DNA of 64,000 nt from Aquatica leii (lineage: Eukaryota > Arthropoda > Insecta > Coleoptera > Lampyridae): contig CM069432.1 in the NCBI GenBank assembly GCA_035610365.1, positions 239,410,104 through 239,474,103 of the forward strand, in the 5' to 3' direction. Under the pieces are notes generated by a model. That model was given only the letters and a program-made list of their open reading frames with translations, was not told where the DNA came from and ran no database searches. The translations under genes were made by a program, and so were the position numbers. Positions 33,712 through 46,129 of this stretch are shown here, one piece after another (the stretch's first letter is position 1; each line of letters starts with the position of its first letter).

Positions 33712-35491
33712 CTTACACACAGTGTTAGTGTGTGACAAACAAATTTTTACTATTTTTTGGATTTTGTTGTTTATATAATCATGCCAAAACCCAAATATTT
33801 AGTTTGGAATCATTTTGAGAGTATAAAAAAAATAGTACTAAAAAATATAATGGAAAAACTTATTTTAATTCATAATTCTGTGACAGTATCCAAAGATTGT
33901 AATGACCTGGAACGCGAAGTAACACAATAATCTGAAGCTGCCTCAAATGCTTGAGATTTAATCACGTGTTTAAGTACTATAGCTTTTGATAAAGTGCAGA
34001 AAGACAATATAGATGTGCGTAAAGGTGTGGCATAAATTACAAACAGATTTGTCACTTCCCATAAAAACGAGTTTTTTTAAAGAAAGAATATGGCATTTAA
34101 GGCAATTCATTTCTTTATTCATATTTTAGAACATAGATTCTTGGGAGTACATTTAACGACTACCCAAAAAATTGAAGTTTTCGAGTGTTTAAAGAATATT
34201 AATACTTAATTTATTTCTTTTGTTATATCTCTTATCTCTAAATCCGGACCATTTCCAAAATACTTTTGTGGAGAGCATTTTAGAAATACTTGTGGTTTAA
34301 TCTAGCCTTGATTCTTGAATGGGCCTGGGAATCATCATTCATCACCTTCAACTAAATATCATGTTGACGCCATAAGTGATTCTTCAGACAAAGAGATTCT
34401 TTTAACCATGTACTAAATTGATGTGTTTTTAAGTAATATTACTGATAATATTAATATTATTATTGGAATTCAAAAAACTATTTACCTTTTTGTTTTATCT
34501 CCTTCCTTAAGCTTAGTTTTTTAACTCAGGGTCGGTCGATAAATTACCCTACAAAAATATGTGGTTTTTAAACATATCTTTGATATGATATTTTCGAAAA
34601 TATCATGATACTTTCAAAAGAAGATTTTTAGATAGGTCAGGTTCTTGCTGGTTTGTCAACACCATTTTCTTTTCCTTTCCGCCGCTTCCTAACTAAGTAG
34701 AGAAAACTTGGCAAAGTTTGTTGCCAATCGTAGGCGCCAAAAAGGGTAAAATAAACCCTTAATAAAAGATACGGAGAAAAAACAATTACTCTGATTTTTT
34801 TTTGCTTTAGTCTAAGTAAATAAATTGCTTATTACCCTTAGGTATCTTATTCATATAGGTAAAAATTGTTAAAGAGTTTGGAAATTTTGAAATTGTTCAT
34901 ATCATACAGTAGGCCAAAAACTCGATTGTATACCAAATTTATAATCTCAACTATACTGCCGAGTGTTTTGGATACGATATTTTTGAAGTAAAGTAATAAA
35001 AAAATAGTGTAATTGAGATATAATATTTGTTCATGAGTTATTGAACTAGAATAGCAAAAAACGATAAACATTTAAAACAAAACGAAATCCAAATTGTCAA
35101 ACAATATACCATTATTTAAATTTAACGTTTTAATTGTGACTATTTTGCGCCAAAATAGCGCTAAATCGTATTATTTTAGTATAATTATATACATTAATTT
35201 TTCAAGGTTACCCTGAAACAAATGTTTTATTATACATATCACAGTGTTCTCCATATGTAATTGTGATTGTCATTTATTATTTATACTTATTTATTGATTT
35301 TAATTATTGACTGTTAGTAGTTCCATTTTTGTTGATTACTCTTAGGTCGTGTTCATGTTCGTGAGTAATTGTTCAAATTTTCCATGTAAGCTCTTACGTT
35401 AAGTGTTGTTTTGTTTAAATCTGTAATTAGTTACTGTATAACTTATTTGATCAGGTATTTGTAGTACTTACTATAATAAATTTGCAGTGAC
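33712..35491. other. AT-rich stretch; one 22-bp palindrome
   Basis: No gene recognised. A perfect 22-bp palindrome, ATGATATTTTC and its complement, lies at 34585-34606. A coding-like patch at 34230-34400 (CGEHFRNTC, then STKYHVDAISDSSDKEI) may be transposon debris but fits no family I can name. Confidence 0.4.
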
Positions 35492-35521
35492 CTGAAGAAG
35501 TGCACATTTAGTGCACGAAAC
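35492..35521 (+). ncRNA. Hammerhead-ribozyme-like core (third)
   Basis: CTGAAGA (one base from CTGATGA), A, a perfect 6-bp stem GTGCAC/GTGCAC with an ATTTA loop, then GAAAC and GTCGCC. Stem and spacing match the core at 12220, although the stem sequences differ completely, which is what conserved structure would give. The U-to-A change in the core would be expected to weaken or abolish cleavage. Confidence 0.4.
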
Positions 35522-35875
35522 GTCGCCAGAAACAAAAACTGAGTAGTTTTTTATGCCCCTCCTTGAACGGTAAATTTTGTTCTTATGTTGCAACGCAATT
35601 TATAATTAGAAACATAAACTGATTGATACAAATATATCAATTGATATATATTTACTTAAATTTGGTAATGTTTTTTTTCTACCCTAATTTAAAGAAACTT
35701 TATTTTTTGTCAATTTACGAGAAAAACAAACTCTGTTGTGTAAATTTGTATTTATTGATTTTTTGATTGTGAAACAAATACATTTTTAAAACAAATTTTT
35801 CTATCGGTTAAATAATATTAAGTTACTGAAAAGAAGCTTTAAATACAAACATTTTTGAAATTAGATAGTTGATCA

Positions 35876-36004
35876 CAGTGGCGTGCACAGAAACTTTTTA
35901 TAAGGAGTTCTAGTACAGAATCCAAAGAACTACTAAAACTTACTTCAAACAATTTGTTACTTCATAGCAAGGCTTAATCCCCTACTTCCCCCGGTACGCT
36001 ACTG
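35876..36004. mobile_element. Short hAT-type element, 129 bp
   Basis: Starts CAGTGGCGTGCAC and ends GGTACGCTACTG, imperfect inverted ends. The flanking octamers GTTGATCA and GTTTATAA agree at six of eight positions. The ends differ from the CAGTGGCGGCTGG family elsewhere in the window. Confidence 0.6.
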
Positions 36005-36014
36005 GTTTATAATA

Positions 36015-36850
36015 TCAAATATTGTGTTTCGTAAATAGCACCTTTAATCTTATTCTAATCCTTTTTTCTCTGTTTTTAGCTTGTTCTAAAAGTGTCTTAC
36101 ATTTTTACTTATGTATACTGTTAAATAATGATTTTTTCCGTTCCGTATTCGTCTATATTTTTCTTGCAACTCAGCTGTTTGTTTATTTAGCATTTCCAGT
36201 CTTATTTTCCTTCTTTCTTGTACCATTTCTTTACATTTTTCATCAAACCAGTCCTTTTTTGCCTAGATCTTCTTTCCTTAGAATTTTTCGTTCCACTGTT
36301 CTTTAGTAATTTTGTTTTGTTGACACCTGTTCATTGCTTCCTTAGTACTTACTGTATATTTCAGTTTTATTACCTCCACTTCTAGCTTTTTTATTTTCCA
36401 TTTTGTACTACTGCTTTTTTTTTGTTAGGTTCGGCTCCTCTGCATGACCTTACATTTACAATATTGTCCATGGACTTTAGTTACCACTAATGGTCGATCT
36501 AGTTTTGTGTTTATGTATCTTCTTACGCTGAAAAATTGTACTTTTGATTACTATGTTTCTATTAGCTGCTAAGTATACTAACATTTGACCATTTTTATTT
36601 ACTGCCTTATGACTCTGTGACGGCTTCCTTTAACGAGGTCTTTATTAAAAAAACCTGTTCTAAATCTGTTCTTTTCCTCTTCTCTATTTAACTACACAAA
36701 ATTGTCTAATTCATAATGCTGAGATCCTTTACTGTTTGTTTCTTGAATTGCTGCTGCATCTAAATTATATGTATTCGTTCCTGCTATCAACTTTTTGAAT
36801 TTTCCTGGTTTGTTTAGTCTCTGTATGTTCTATGATCACACTTTTTTCTT
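36015..36850 (-). pseudogene. ORF2 endonuclease fragment of the non-LTR element
   Basis: NIQRLNKPGKFKKLI, LDAAAIQETNSKGS (the QE catalytic box of AP-type endonucleases), then NGQMLVYLAANRNIVIKSTIF and FQRKKIHKH, and at the end GKKSLFNSIHK. The SDH and RT motifs are absent. Confidence 0.75.
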
Positions 36851-36984
36851 TGTTTTTTATTATTATCCTTTTGGTTTACCTTAATTTTCTTATGCATTTT
36901 CTTCTCCTTTGTGTCTGTCGTTATCCTAATGTTCTTTTCGAATTGTGTGCTCTGTATACGTTTTGTAATAAATCACTGCGTTTT

Positions 36985-37675
36985 GCCATTTTCCCAGCTT
37001 TCTTGTATTTACGTTCCATTTTCACCAAATCTTATTTAAACAGATTTTCTGCTAATCCACTTGGGCAGAGTTACTTTTTGCTCTTTCCGCCTCTGCCAGA
37101 TCTCGTAGTTCTTTCTGTTTCTTTTTGTCTTTGCCTCTGATTAAGTCGTGTTCGATGTAGTATTGTGAACCTCTCAATTTATTTTTATTTTGTATTAATT
37201 TTTTTTTTAAATTTCCAATTATCTAAGTGTACTACTGTCATTACTGCCTTTCTTTTTTTATTATTTATTTTTTGTGTATCCTTAATTTTAATAACCGTTT
37301 TTAATGTGTCTGAAATAAATTGTGCGACTTCTTTTCTGGCTTCATTCTCATTCGATTCGTAACCTTTAATGATGACGTTGTTCTTCCTCTGCTGTTTTCC
37401 ATATTTTCTACATTTTTTAATATTGTTTCCCATTATTTTATTTTCATCTTTTAGTTACTGTATCTCTTCTAGATAATTTTTCTAATATTTTCTTATTGCC
37501 TTAACTTTCTTCATCAATTCTCTCATCATTTTAATCAAATCCGTTTTTTTTCGATTTTTTTGGGGGTTTTTATGGTTCATTTACTTTTCATTTCTGTGCT
37601 ACTGTCATTTTCCAAGTCATCACATCTCTTTCTTTTTCCGTCTTCCGTGGATGACTCCTTCGCTTTCATATTTGT
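36985..37675 (-). pseudogene. ORF1 (RNA-binding) of the non-LTR element
   Basis: Opens MKAKESSTEDGKRKR near 37670 and continues with charged coiled-coil-like sequence. Then comes the best frame (37433-37185): RKNNVIIKGYESNENEA, QFISDTL and VVHLDNWKFK. Further on: NKLRGSQYYIEHDLI and RDLAEAERAKSN. These match the RRM-like and C-terminal domains of L1-type ORF1 proteins, which coat element RNA. Several frameshifts. Confidence 0.8.
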
Positions 37676-37970
37676 TTGGTGTCCGATGTAAGGGCATCTT
37701 AACCTATTATGTAATCGTCGTTTGCACGCCTGTAATTTGCACTACATAGCACGTGCCCGTTCGCACCTTTACACACAAAAAATTAATTGCAATTAATTTA
37801 CTAAGTAATTAATTCTAAAGCTCATGTATTGGATCTTTGCTCGTTTATAACTACACTTTTTAGCACTTTCTGTTACCATTTTTAATTTTTATACACAATT
37901 TTTTTGCACTAAAAATCACCAATATTTTCGCTGCGTGACGAAGCCGTGATACCGATACTCGCGTTGTCGC

Positions 37971-39603
37971 AAAAAACAAAAAAACGTCATGTTTAAAATT
38001 CAAAACTAATTTAATCATCGAGCTTTAATACAAATATAATAAACATCTTAATAATTATTTGCAACAACCAAGAATTTATTTTTTAGGTTTCTTTTTTACA
38101 GTATCAACGTTTAATAATTTAAAGCTTGCCAAAAATTATTTTAAGAAAAGCTCTCATTGTATTTATTATCAATAAAACTTGCTTACAAGTTATTTTTAAG
38201 TGATTTTGTAGTTTGAAAAATATTAATAAACTTCTATGTTTTGTTTGGATTCAAGATAATTAGTGGTAAAGTCAATAATAAACATACAAAATGCAGAATA
38301 AAATCTTAATTACGATAAACATCTATGCACGTGACAAGAAACGTGTTATTCTTAACTGTCAAGCAGTAGTGCAGAAAATCAAATCGTTATCAGAGAACCG
38401 ACGCAGGTAAGAGCTTATTCAGAGAACGACTGCTTGAATAGTTTGTGATAATTAGCTCAATCAACGTTGAATTACCTCCGATAACACAGAGTATTAACAA
38501 CTTTTCCAACAACGACTTTTAAGAATAGAGTTGAGTTTCTTACACAAGACAAGACAAGAAAGTACAAAAACTAAATTAGCAAAATTTTTATCAAACACAA
38601 TATTGTTTCTAATTTGTATGTGTCTAAAAGCATGTGAATTTTGCTGACGTTGTTTATTAGATTTGTCTTTTTATTAATTTTTTTATGAAATTACTTTGGA
38701 GTTTCGAACATTGCGCATTACGCAATTACAGTTTTACGTAATTTCTATTAAAAAGTGAAACTTTATAAAAATGAAAGTTTTTTCAAAGAAAAATAGTTCT
38801 TTAATTTATCTTTTAATTCAAATTTTACAAATATATAGTCTGAGATAACTTTTCCAATTCTACATGTAACGTTGCTGAAAATAGTAAAATTAGACTAAAG
38901 CAAACGGTTTTGAATTTAATTCCTACTACTTTTTACAATTATAAAATAGTTCTGAAATTAATTTTACACTTGACTTAAAAAGAGAGCAGAAACGTTTTAA
39001 AAGCTGATTCCAATTTAATTTCAATAAGCTTGCAAATTGAAAAAAGAATTTTAAAAGATTTGTTGTAAAAGTAATTATAAACTTAAATTTTTAGCTACTT
39101 TTTCCAGTATGTGCGATTGTTAACATAAAAAAATATTTATTTAATAATACAACAATAATTAAAATAAAATAGTATTGGTTTTGTTTTAATTACCTGATCA
39201 AGTTAAAGGAAAGTTCTACTTCATAATTTATTATCATGAATTCGTTCTTCTTTACGTTTAGAACGAAAATACGCGCTTCGGTAGCATTTATTATACATTT
39301 TTATTTGATATTTAAAAACATCAAAATCAAATCTTTAGTACCTTTCGTAAGTATCGCCTATCAAAAAAAAATATTTTCTGACAATATAAAGAATAATACG
39401 TTATAGGTTAATGGTATAGAATGTATTTAGTTCAGATGAATAGATTAGACACTATTAACACATATATCATAATTATTAATATTCTTATTTTTTGTCATGG
39501 TAGAAGTTTTACGTCTAAAATATTAAAGAAATTTGTGGTCTTCAGCTATATTAAGTGAAGAATTTTATATGGCACAAGATACTTTTTTTATTGAAAAATC
39601 TTG
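37971..39603. other. AT-rich stretch with a possible 5' exon
   Basis: A GC-richer patch at 38315-38410 (with CACGTG at about 38328) ends in a strong donor, GACGCAG|GTAAGAG, at 38406/38407. It could be the non-coding first exon of a plus-strand gene. No start codon frame or downstream exon was found. Otherwise nothing. Confidence 0.25.
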
Positions 39604-39790
39604 TCTATACTAATATTATAAAGAGGTAAAGTCTTTAAGTTTGCATGTATGAGATAATATCCGAAACTTATCCGATTTCAAAAATTCTTTCCCCAATATT
39701 TAGAATAGATTTTCATGGTGAACACAGACTTAAATATTATCTCGTTAAAATAAAAAGGCTTTTTATATAAATGCTTCCTTAATGCTTAGA
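39604..39790 (+). mobile_element. Helitron 5' end fragment
   Basis: TCTATACTAATATTATAAAG at 39604, followed by AGGTAAAG and a TTATCCGATTTC block, matches the typical Helitron 5' terminus and the 5' end of the Helitron at 51930. No hairpin with CTAGT was found downstream, so it is a truncated copy. Confidence 0.65.
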
Positions 39791-40732
39791 GATATTTAAA
39801 TGCTTTCTATATAAAAGTTGTAAAACTCAAAAGGTTAAGGTTGATACATAAATTCATAACATTACTAAAAGTTATATTTAAAATTATTTCTAATCTATCA
39901 CAAGGAATTTAAGTAGGTAATTTTAAATTCTTATTAATATACATTTACTTATCATAGAGAAAAGTTTATGTACATAAAAATTGCTTTTTACACGACATTG
40001 TTTGGAGAAATGGTTCAGATTTTACAATCGTGTTTTTCAAAAACAAAATAAAATACGCTTTAGTGTAAGCGGCTGATGAGGAAAGCCATAGGCGAGGTGT
40101 CTTTGTCTACGAAATAGGTTGATATGCGTTGACAAAGTGGAAAAAGCGGGCTGTTTAAATATTATGTATTATCCTAAACATGTCAGCTGATGGCGCTGTT
40201 AGTTAAATACGGTTGCTCTAACAAGATTCTTTGAATTTTGTATATAAGCATTGTCGATCTCGCCCATACATTGCCTTCAACACAAAGTCAATATCATTTA
40301 TTCCCGGCGTTATTATTAGCGCTATTTTCGTTTTTGAAGAACTATTATCAATTTTATTTTTTTATATGCAGTCTTAATTTTTTTTAAATAGTGTATCAAA
40401 AATCCTTTTTTATGTTGCCAACTTTGTAAACGTTAATATTCGTTTGTTAGTGAAGTTACGTAATGAGCAAAAAAAGCTCTAAGGTGACAAAATGAAAACT
40501 AGAAATCCACATAAGACAAAGAGTTCAAAGTCAATTATTATATTAGAACAAGTATGCGAAAGGTGGAAGTCATTTAAAAAATCTTGAAATTCAGTTAAAA
40601 AAAAAATAAAAAACATTAACGTTAATGTCAGATTTGACAGGTTTGGTAATAAATATAGTACCAACATTAAATTTTTGGCAGTTTTTTTTTATTTTTTCAA
40701 AAAGGAAGGTAATTTTACACAAAGCAACAAAA

Positions 40733-40856
40733 AATTATGTACGTTACTCTCGTCAAAAGTATCATAGCATAACTCACTCACATGCAACGCTCGGCCTCGC
40801 GTCGCATTAACGTTTGTTATGCTATGTCTTACTTTTGATTCTTGTTACGTAAATTA
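40733..40856. repeat. 124-bp hairpin-forming inverted repeat
   Basis: The arms run inward from AATTATGTACGTTAC (40733) and TTACGTAAATT (about 40856) through GTCAAAAGTATCATAGCATA and its near complement, to an inner pair ATGCAACGC/GCGTCGCAT around CTCGGCCTC. The loop is tiny, so nearly the whole segment folds on itself. It may be a MITE; no target duplication is clear. Confidence 0.7.
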
Positions 40857-41894
40857 CTATTAATGTCTTTTTACGTACATGTTTCACATTTCCTACTTAA
40901 GTTACGTTTTGATCATGTTTCGATCGTCATCATGTATTTTTTAACTCTGCGTAGGATAGTAAGATTACTTTTTTTGTTTTTTTGTTGATACCAGGTTTAT
41001 AAGACAATTAAAATATTTTTTTTTATCTTCTTTGACAAATGTCATTGTAGTTATGATCATTTTGATTTGTTATTATTCATGTTATCCTACCGATAAGTTC
41101 TCTATAGGATTTAGGCTTATAGACTTACTAGACCAACGCAGAAGTTTTATGTATTCATGATTATTTTTAGACGCATGCTGTTCAAAAACTACAATTGTTT
41201 TTGACAAAAGTTATTGATCTATCTAGCGCTTCTTCTGAGTATAAAAATTCCCAAGTTAAAAGCAGATCTTCTAATACTTTTAAAGGTTTCAAGGAATTAA
41301 ATGCTGGGGTAGACATTTGCACCAAGGTTTCCAATACTGACCCTATATGCTTGTAAGCACACGTGTGGTTGTTGCCAACGACATAAACGATAACGTTGTT
41401 TATATCGTTGGTTATTGAGACACCATAGTATTATCGGTGATGTACCAATTTCTGTTTAAATTATTACAATAATTCAATCAAATCTCAGTATGCTCTGAAG
41501 AAATAGTAATCTTTGTATCTGACATTTTCTTGTAAATTTCATTATTTATTATCCAACGCTTGGATATTGTATTTTTTTGGAGAAGTCAAAGATGCAAACA
41601 CTTAACAGCTGTGCCGAGTGTATTTGTCCTGTCTCATAATTTTAGTTGCCCTTCCCCGCCATGTTGGTAGATGTTTACCTAATAACAATACTTATTCTAA
41701 TGTTAAAGACAGAAGTCTTTTTTTCCTGATCATTATACTAGAAGATTAACCTAATAAGCTGTATATAGAGTGAACGTCGTTGTTTCTTACAAGTTTGTAT
41801 ACAGGAATCAATTATCATTCTTTGCGTGTCACTCACTGTCTTGCATAAATTTTAAAGTTCAGCGACTTAATTTTAATTTTTCTTTTCGATTTAA
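40857..41894. other. AT-rich stretch without recognised features
   Basis: No gene or repeat boundary supported. Confidence 0.4.
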
Positions 41895-42850
41895 TTATTT
41901 CATATGGTAAGTATGCCATAGAGATTTCAAGTGAAAGTGACGACAATGAGCGATCGGCTACTTTTCTCGTAAGGTTGGTACGTGGATTCCAAAGAAAAAA
42001 AGTGATATAAAATCAGTTTATGGTGTACATTCGTTTAGAAAACATTGGTTGACAGATTCAATGTTTTGGAATTGGCTTTTGCCTGATTTAAGTGGCATTT
42101 ATAGGGTAAGTGCAAATTTTGTCGCAATGGTTACTGTATTGTCGAATTTAAATTTTATGCAACAATCACTAAATACAAAAAGAATGCACCTGGTGCTTCT
42201 TCTTAACAAAAATCTCAGCAGTTAACAACATCAAGCAAAAATAAAAATTTGTGTTTTTTTGGCAAGTATAATATACTTTTTTCAATCGTTGACCACTTCT
42301 TCAATCTACTTACAATGTATAACCGATTCCGCTATTATAAAAGAAATAGAGCCCCAACGCACAAACATGGCAACAATAACAAAGGATGTAATCGGCGACG
42401 GTCAGAAAATTCGTACAATACAAAAATTTTTATCCCGGCGAGACTACCGGCTCATTCACAATAAAAACGACTTCTGTCGTTGTGCGCTAGTTTGATGAGA
42501 AAGCACTAAGTCTTTTTAGTGTATTTTGGGAGTTGTACGACTGATGAGATTTAATCAACAAATATTACCCTAAAAATAATTTAAAATGCAGAAAAGTTAT
42601 ACACTGCACTGATTCAGTCATTTTCGAGTCTCTAAAAAATATTATCGGTTTGTATCGGATGGCTGCAACCCAATGGTGGGAGAAAAACCCATGAGATTTA
42701 CCTAGAATTACAATTTACTAAATATGTTCGTGCAAGTGAAACCTGCAAAAACATCAGAAAATCTGCAGAACAGCTTTCAAAGGATATATACAGTTTTTTT
42801 GAAAACATCTCAAACCAGATAGCTGTTATTTTCCGGAGTTATGTTTATCA
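41895..42850 (+). pseudogene. hAT transposase (DUF4371-type), decayed
   Basis: Fragments in order over several frames: FRKHWLTDSMFWNWLLPDL (zinc-finger entry of TTF/BED-type hAT proteins), TDSAIIKEIEPQRTNMATI with VIGDG, FDEKALSLFSVFWELYD, VSDGCNPMVGEK, and VRASETCKNIRKSAEQLSK followed by DIYSFFENIS. These follow the DUF4371 and catalytic order of this hAT group. The segment with the DEStD motif is eroded, and the C-terminal dimerisation domain is missing. Confidence 0.78.
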
Positions 42851-43144
42851 AAGTGAAACAGCGGTAGTTTTGCGTTTGTTTTTTATTGATTTTACAACAA
42901 ACTTTGACTTAGCAGTCTTATCTGTCACGCTAATACCGATTGTAAAAGTGTGTTTAGTAAGAGCAGCCTCATCAAGAAAGAATAGACTTGTTGATACGGT
43001 AAATAGCACATTACTTGCCACGAACTGCATAAGATTCGCACCAATATCTTTAATGCTAAGCAGAATAAATTCAGATAATTTATATCCAAATTTACCAATT
43101 TAAAACTACGAACGATTCATGGTAATAAAAACTGAAGGGCATGC

Positions 43145-45165
43145 ATCAATTGCCTGGCACATGAGGCAACAATGCTTTAGGCAAAAACAGTGTGTAAAAT
43201 GTGATGAAGACATCAACCTTGTTGCACACTAACACAGAAAAGTCAACTAATTACTACAAAGCAACAGTTGCTACAACAACTCTGAAAAAATTACAATGAA
43301 ATATAACAATAATAATATCAACACCAGTGATGGAAAGAAAAACCAACCTGAGGCGAAAAACATATTACATTCCACATCAAGCCGTTATAGTAACAACAGT
43401 GAAACAAAAAAGTTAGGAGTCGTGTTTGATGTATCAGCTAAAACTACATCAGGAATTAGTTTAAACCAATTAATGGATTTTGAACCAAGATTACAACAAG
43501 ATTTAAAGAGCATTTTATTCAGATGAATGAAATACAAAACAACATTTTCAGCAGGTATAGAGAAAATAAAAATTACTGACGACCGTCCGGTTTTTCACAA
43601 AACAGATTGTTTTACTTTTAAAGATTACATAAGTCAAGCACAATTAAAATTTACAAAACGATCAATTTTATCGGACATTGCTAAATTGTATTATCCATTA
43701 GGATGGTTATCCCCAGTTACAGTCAAAGCTAAATTATTAGTCCAGCGGTTGTAGATTAAGAGAATCTCTTTGAACTAACCTGTTACCAATGAAATACAAC
43801 AAGAATTATTTAATTCCAAGAAGAATTTCCGTACGTAGAGGAAATATCGGTAGACAGGTGAATGGGATATACAAATAAAATACAACAACTAGAACTACAT
43901 GGATTCTGTGATGCATCAGAACAGGTTTACGGACCAGTCATATACAGCAAAGTTACATATACAAACGGAAGTAACTACATAAAACTACTATGTGCCATGT
44001 CCATTGTACCATCACTAAAAACGAGAAAAACAATTCCCAAATTAGAATTATGTGCTGCAGAGTTATTGGCCAAAATAGTACAACAAATCTTTAATGATTT
44101 ATGTATCTCCAACAACATTGTTTTTTGTCGGTCGGACTCAACTATTACTTCATCATGGATAAAGTTAAGTTTAGAGAAATGGAAAACATTCGTAGCCAAC
44201 AGAATCAGTACAATTTGTGGAATAATAACAAGTGAAAATTAGGGACATGTTTAAATAATCCTGCTGACATAATATACAGAGGAACAGAACCATCCAAGTT
44301 AAAAGAGTTTAAATTATGGCGATAAGGACCACAGTGGTTACATTAAAATTCATTAACCGTACTGACATTAGATAGTATCTTCACAGCAACGGAAGAAGCT
44401 CGGGAACCACAAGTAGAAAGCTTGACTATCGACATTGAAGAATTCGGATAAAAATCAAGAGTTTCATCTTTGCAAAAACTTTTTAGGGTAGTTGCGTATT
44501 ATATTAGATTTGCAGAAAAGTACAGAAACTGTTCAAACTACCCAAGCTGTATTACAACGGAAGAGCTCAACCGTAGTATGATGCAAATTATAAAATTAAT
44601 TCAAAACAAAGAATGGAAAAAAAATTAAAAAAGATTTAATTAAAACAAGTCATTAACAAAAAAAGTCGAATGTTGCCATTACAACCATTTCTTAATTCAG
44701 ATGGATTTTTTTGGGTTGGGAGAAAACTCCAACAATTCTTGTACCACATAATAGTACGATTGCAAAATTAATTGGAATAGATTACAAAACTATTACATGG
44801 CGGGAACCAACTTACTGCGGCATATTTACGACGCAAATAATGAATAATAAAAGTCAAACAAATTATTCGTCCATAAGTGTATGAAATGCTTACCGTGTAG
44901 AAGCTCGACGTTACAACAGGTAATGGCAGTACTGCTAGCACCTAGAGTAACACCATCGCCACCATTTTCTCACACAGGAGTAGATTACGCAGGGCCTATA
45001 CAAATTCGAACTTCTAAAGGTCGAGGACAGCACTCGTATAAAGGACACATTGTAATAATTGTATGTTTAACTACAAAAGCAGTACACTTAGAGACTGTGA
45101 GTGATATGACAACAAGTACATTTTTTTGCTGCCTTTACAGCAAGAAGAAGAAACAGTAGTCATTT
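43145..45165 (+). pseudogene. BEL/Pao retrotransposon fragment (Gag knuckle, RT, RNase H, integrase)
   Basis: The knuckle region reads CINCLAHEA..., KQCVKCDEDINLVAH. RT pieces: KKLGVVFDVSAKTTSGISLN, DFEPRLQQDLKSILFR, then SILSDIAKLYYPLGWLSPV. RNase H: LHGFCDASEQVYG, SLKTRKTIPKLELCAAELLA, CRSDSTITSSWI. Integrase: RVTPSPPFSHTGVDYAGPI with the first catalytic Asp, and LTTKAVHLETVSDMTTSTF. The order and motifs are those of BEL/Pao. Protease, most of RT and the end of integrase are deleted. No LTRs found. Confidence 0.9.
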
Positions 45166-45189
45166 TACAACCGTATTTTGATTGTCTCT

Positions 45190-45295
45190 AGTACGACTAT
45201 TTAATGTATTAGTGGGCCAAGCCGTGATTACTTCTATGAAGATGTGTAGGACTGATACCTGTTAAATTGTACTCACTGCCATAGGCGCCGAGTTC
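45190..45295 (+). repeat. Dispersed repeat, copy 1
   Basis: The segment around TTAGTGGGCCAAGCCGTGAT and the following ATGAAGATGTGTAGGACTGA is repeated in direct orientation, with perhaps three quarters identity, at 48855-48960. The two copies flank the MULE at 45655-47514 at a distance. Nature unknown. Confidence 0.6.
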
Positions 45296-45654
45296 GTGGG
45301 TCTGAGCTACTTTTTGAATCCAAAACAATTTTTTTGTGGGTGCAATCGTGCGTGTTGAGATTAATAATTAATTTTTTGAATCTTAAGCACGCATCGTGAA
45401 TACACAAACACAAACTATTAAGTACCGATAACTTTTAATTATATTATGTGAATTCAACCTTCTTTGAGCTATTTCATTTTTTAAGAGAGCGTTATATATA
45501 AATCCTTTTTTTTTGTTTTTAAGAAAAGCTAAATACACAGTCTGCTACATTGCTAAAAATTATTGTTGACGTGCTTCATCTATTAGATACGTTTTTAAAT
45601 TTTGTCAGTCAGTGCTTTGATAAAGCTACAAATACTTCTGCTTGGTACGCGACA

Positions 45655-45706
45655 TTTGGGCGCCGGCGATTGGGCGACGGCGTTTGCGCGCCAGGCGTTT
45701 TGGCGC
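45655..45706 (-). repeat. Inverted, shorter array of the same unit
   Basis: TTTGGGCGCCGGCGATTGGG, then GACGGCGTTTGCGCGCC and AGGCGTTTTGGCGC: the complement of the unit at 47416, degenerate. Confidence 0.85.
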
Positions 45707-46129
45707 TAGAAAAAAGTTGATAGTGAAATGGGATTCTTACGTTATTGGGCAACATTTTTTGACACGGGCCAGATCAAAATTTGTTGTAAGTACTACGTTG
45801 GTTGGTATGTAAGTACAATTTCACTTTCAATCCATTAAAAATTTTAGATATCTCAATTCATTATACTTACTAGATATTAACTAAATAATACAATAAAATA
45901 AATAACGATGAAAAAAGAATTTATTAACATGCACTTTAAAAAATAAACAAAACTAAACGTGTGACATGTTACACTTACAAAATCAAAAATTAAATTAGAT
46001 GTATGTACTACGTTGGTTAACAAAAAAATCATGTAAATACAATTGCACTTTTACTCCATTAAAAAGTTATGAGAAATGCCTCTGAGATACTCAATAATTG
46101 TTTGGTTCTCAAAGTGCGTGTGTTCGGTA

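Larger units (their letters stand above)
36015..37680 (-). mobile_element. Non-LTR retrotransposon, 3'-truncated, with ORF1 and part of ORF2
   Basis: The order on the minus strand is a GC-richer 5' leader reaching about 37970, ORF1, then the endonuclease part of ORF2. No reverse transcriptase is left; the copy stops at the small hAT element near 36004, as 5'-to-3' loss or later deletion would give. The plus-strand open frames in this region are shadows of it. Confidence 0.8.

Noticed and set aside
36022..37362. Plus-strand hydrophobic open frames as membrane proteins
   Set aside because: They are complements of the non-LTR element's Lys/Asn-rich ORF1 and ORF2 on the minus strand.
40071..40095. 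CTGATGAGGAAAGCC as a hammerhead core
   Set aside because: GAAA follows CTGATGA directly with no room for stem II.
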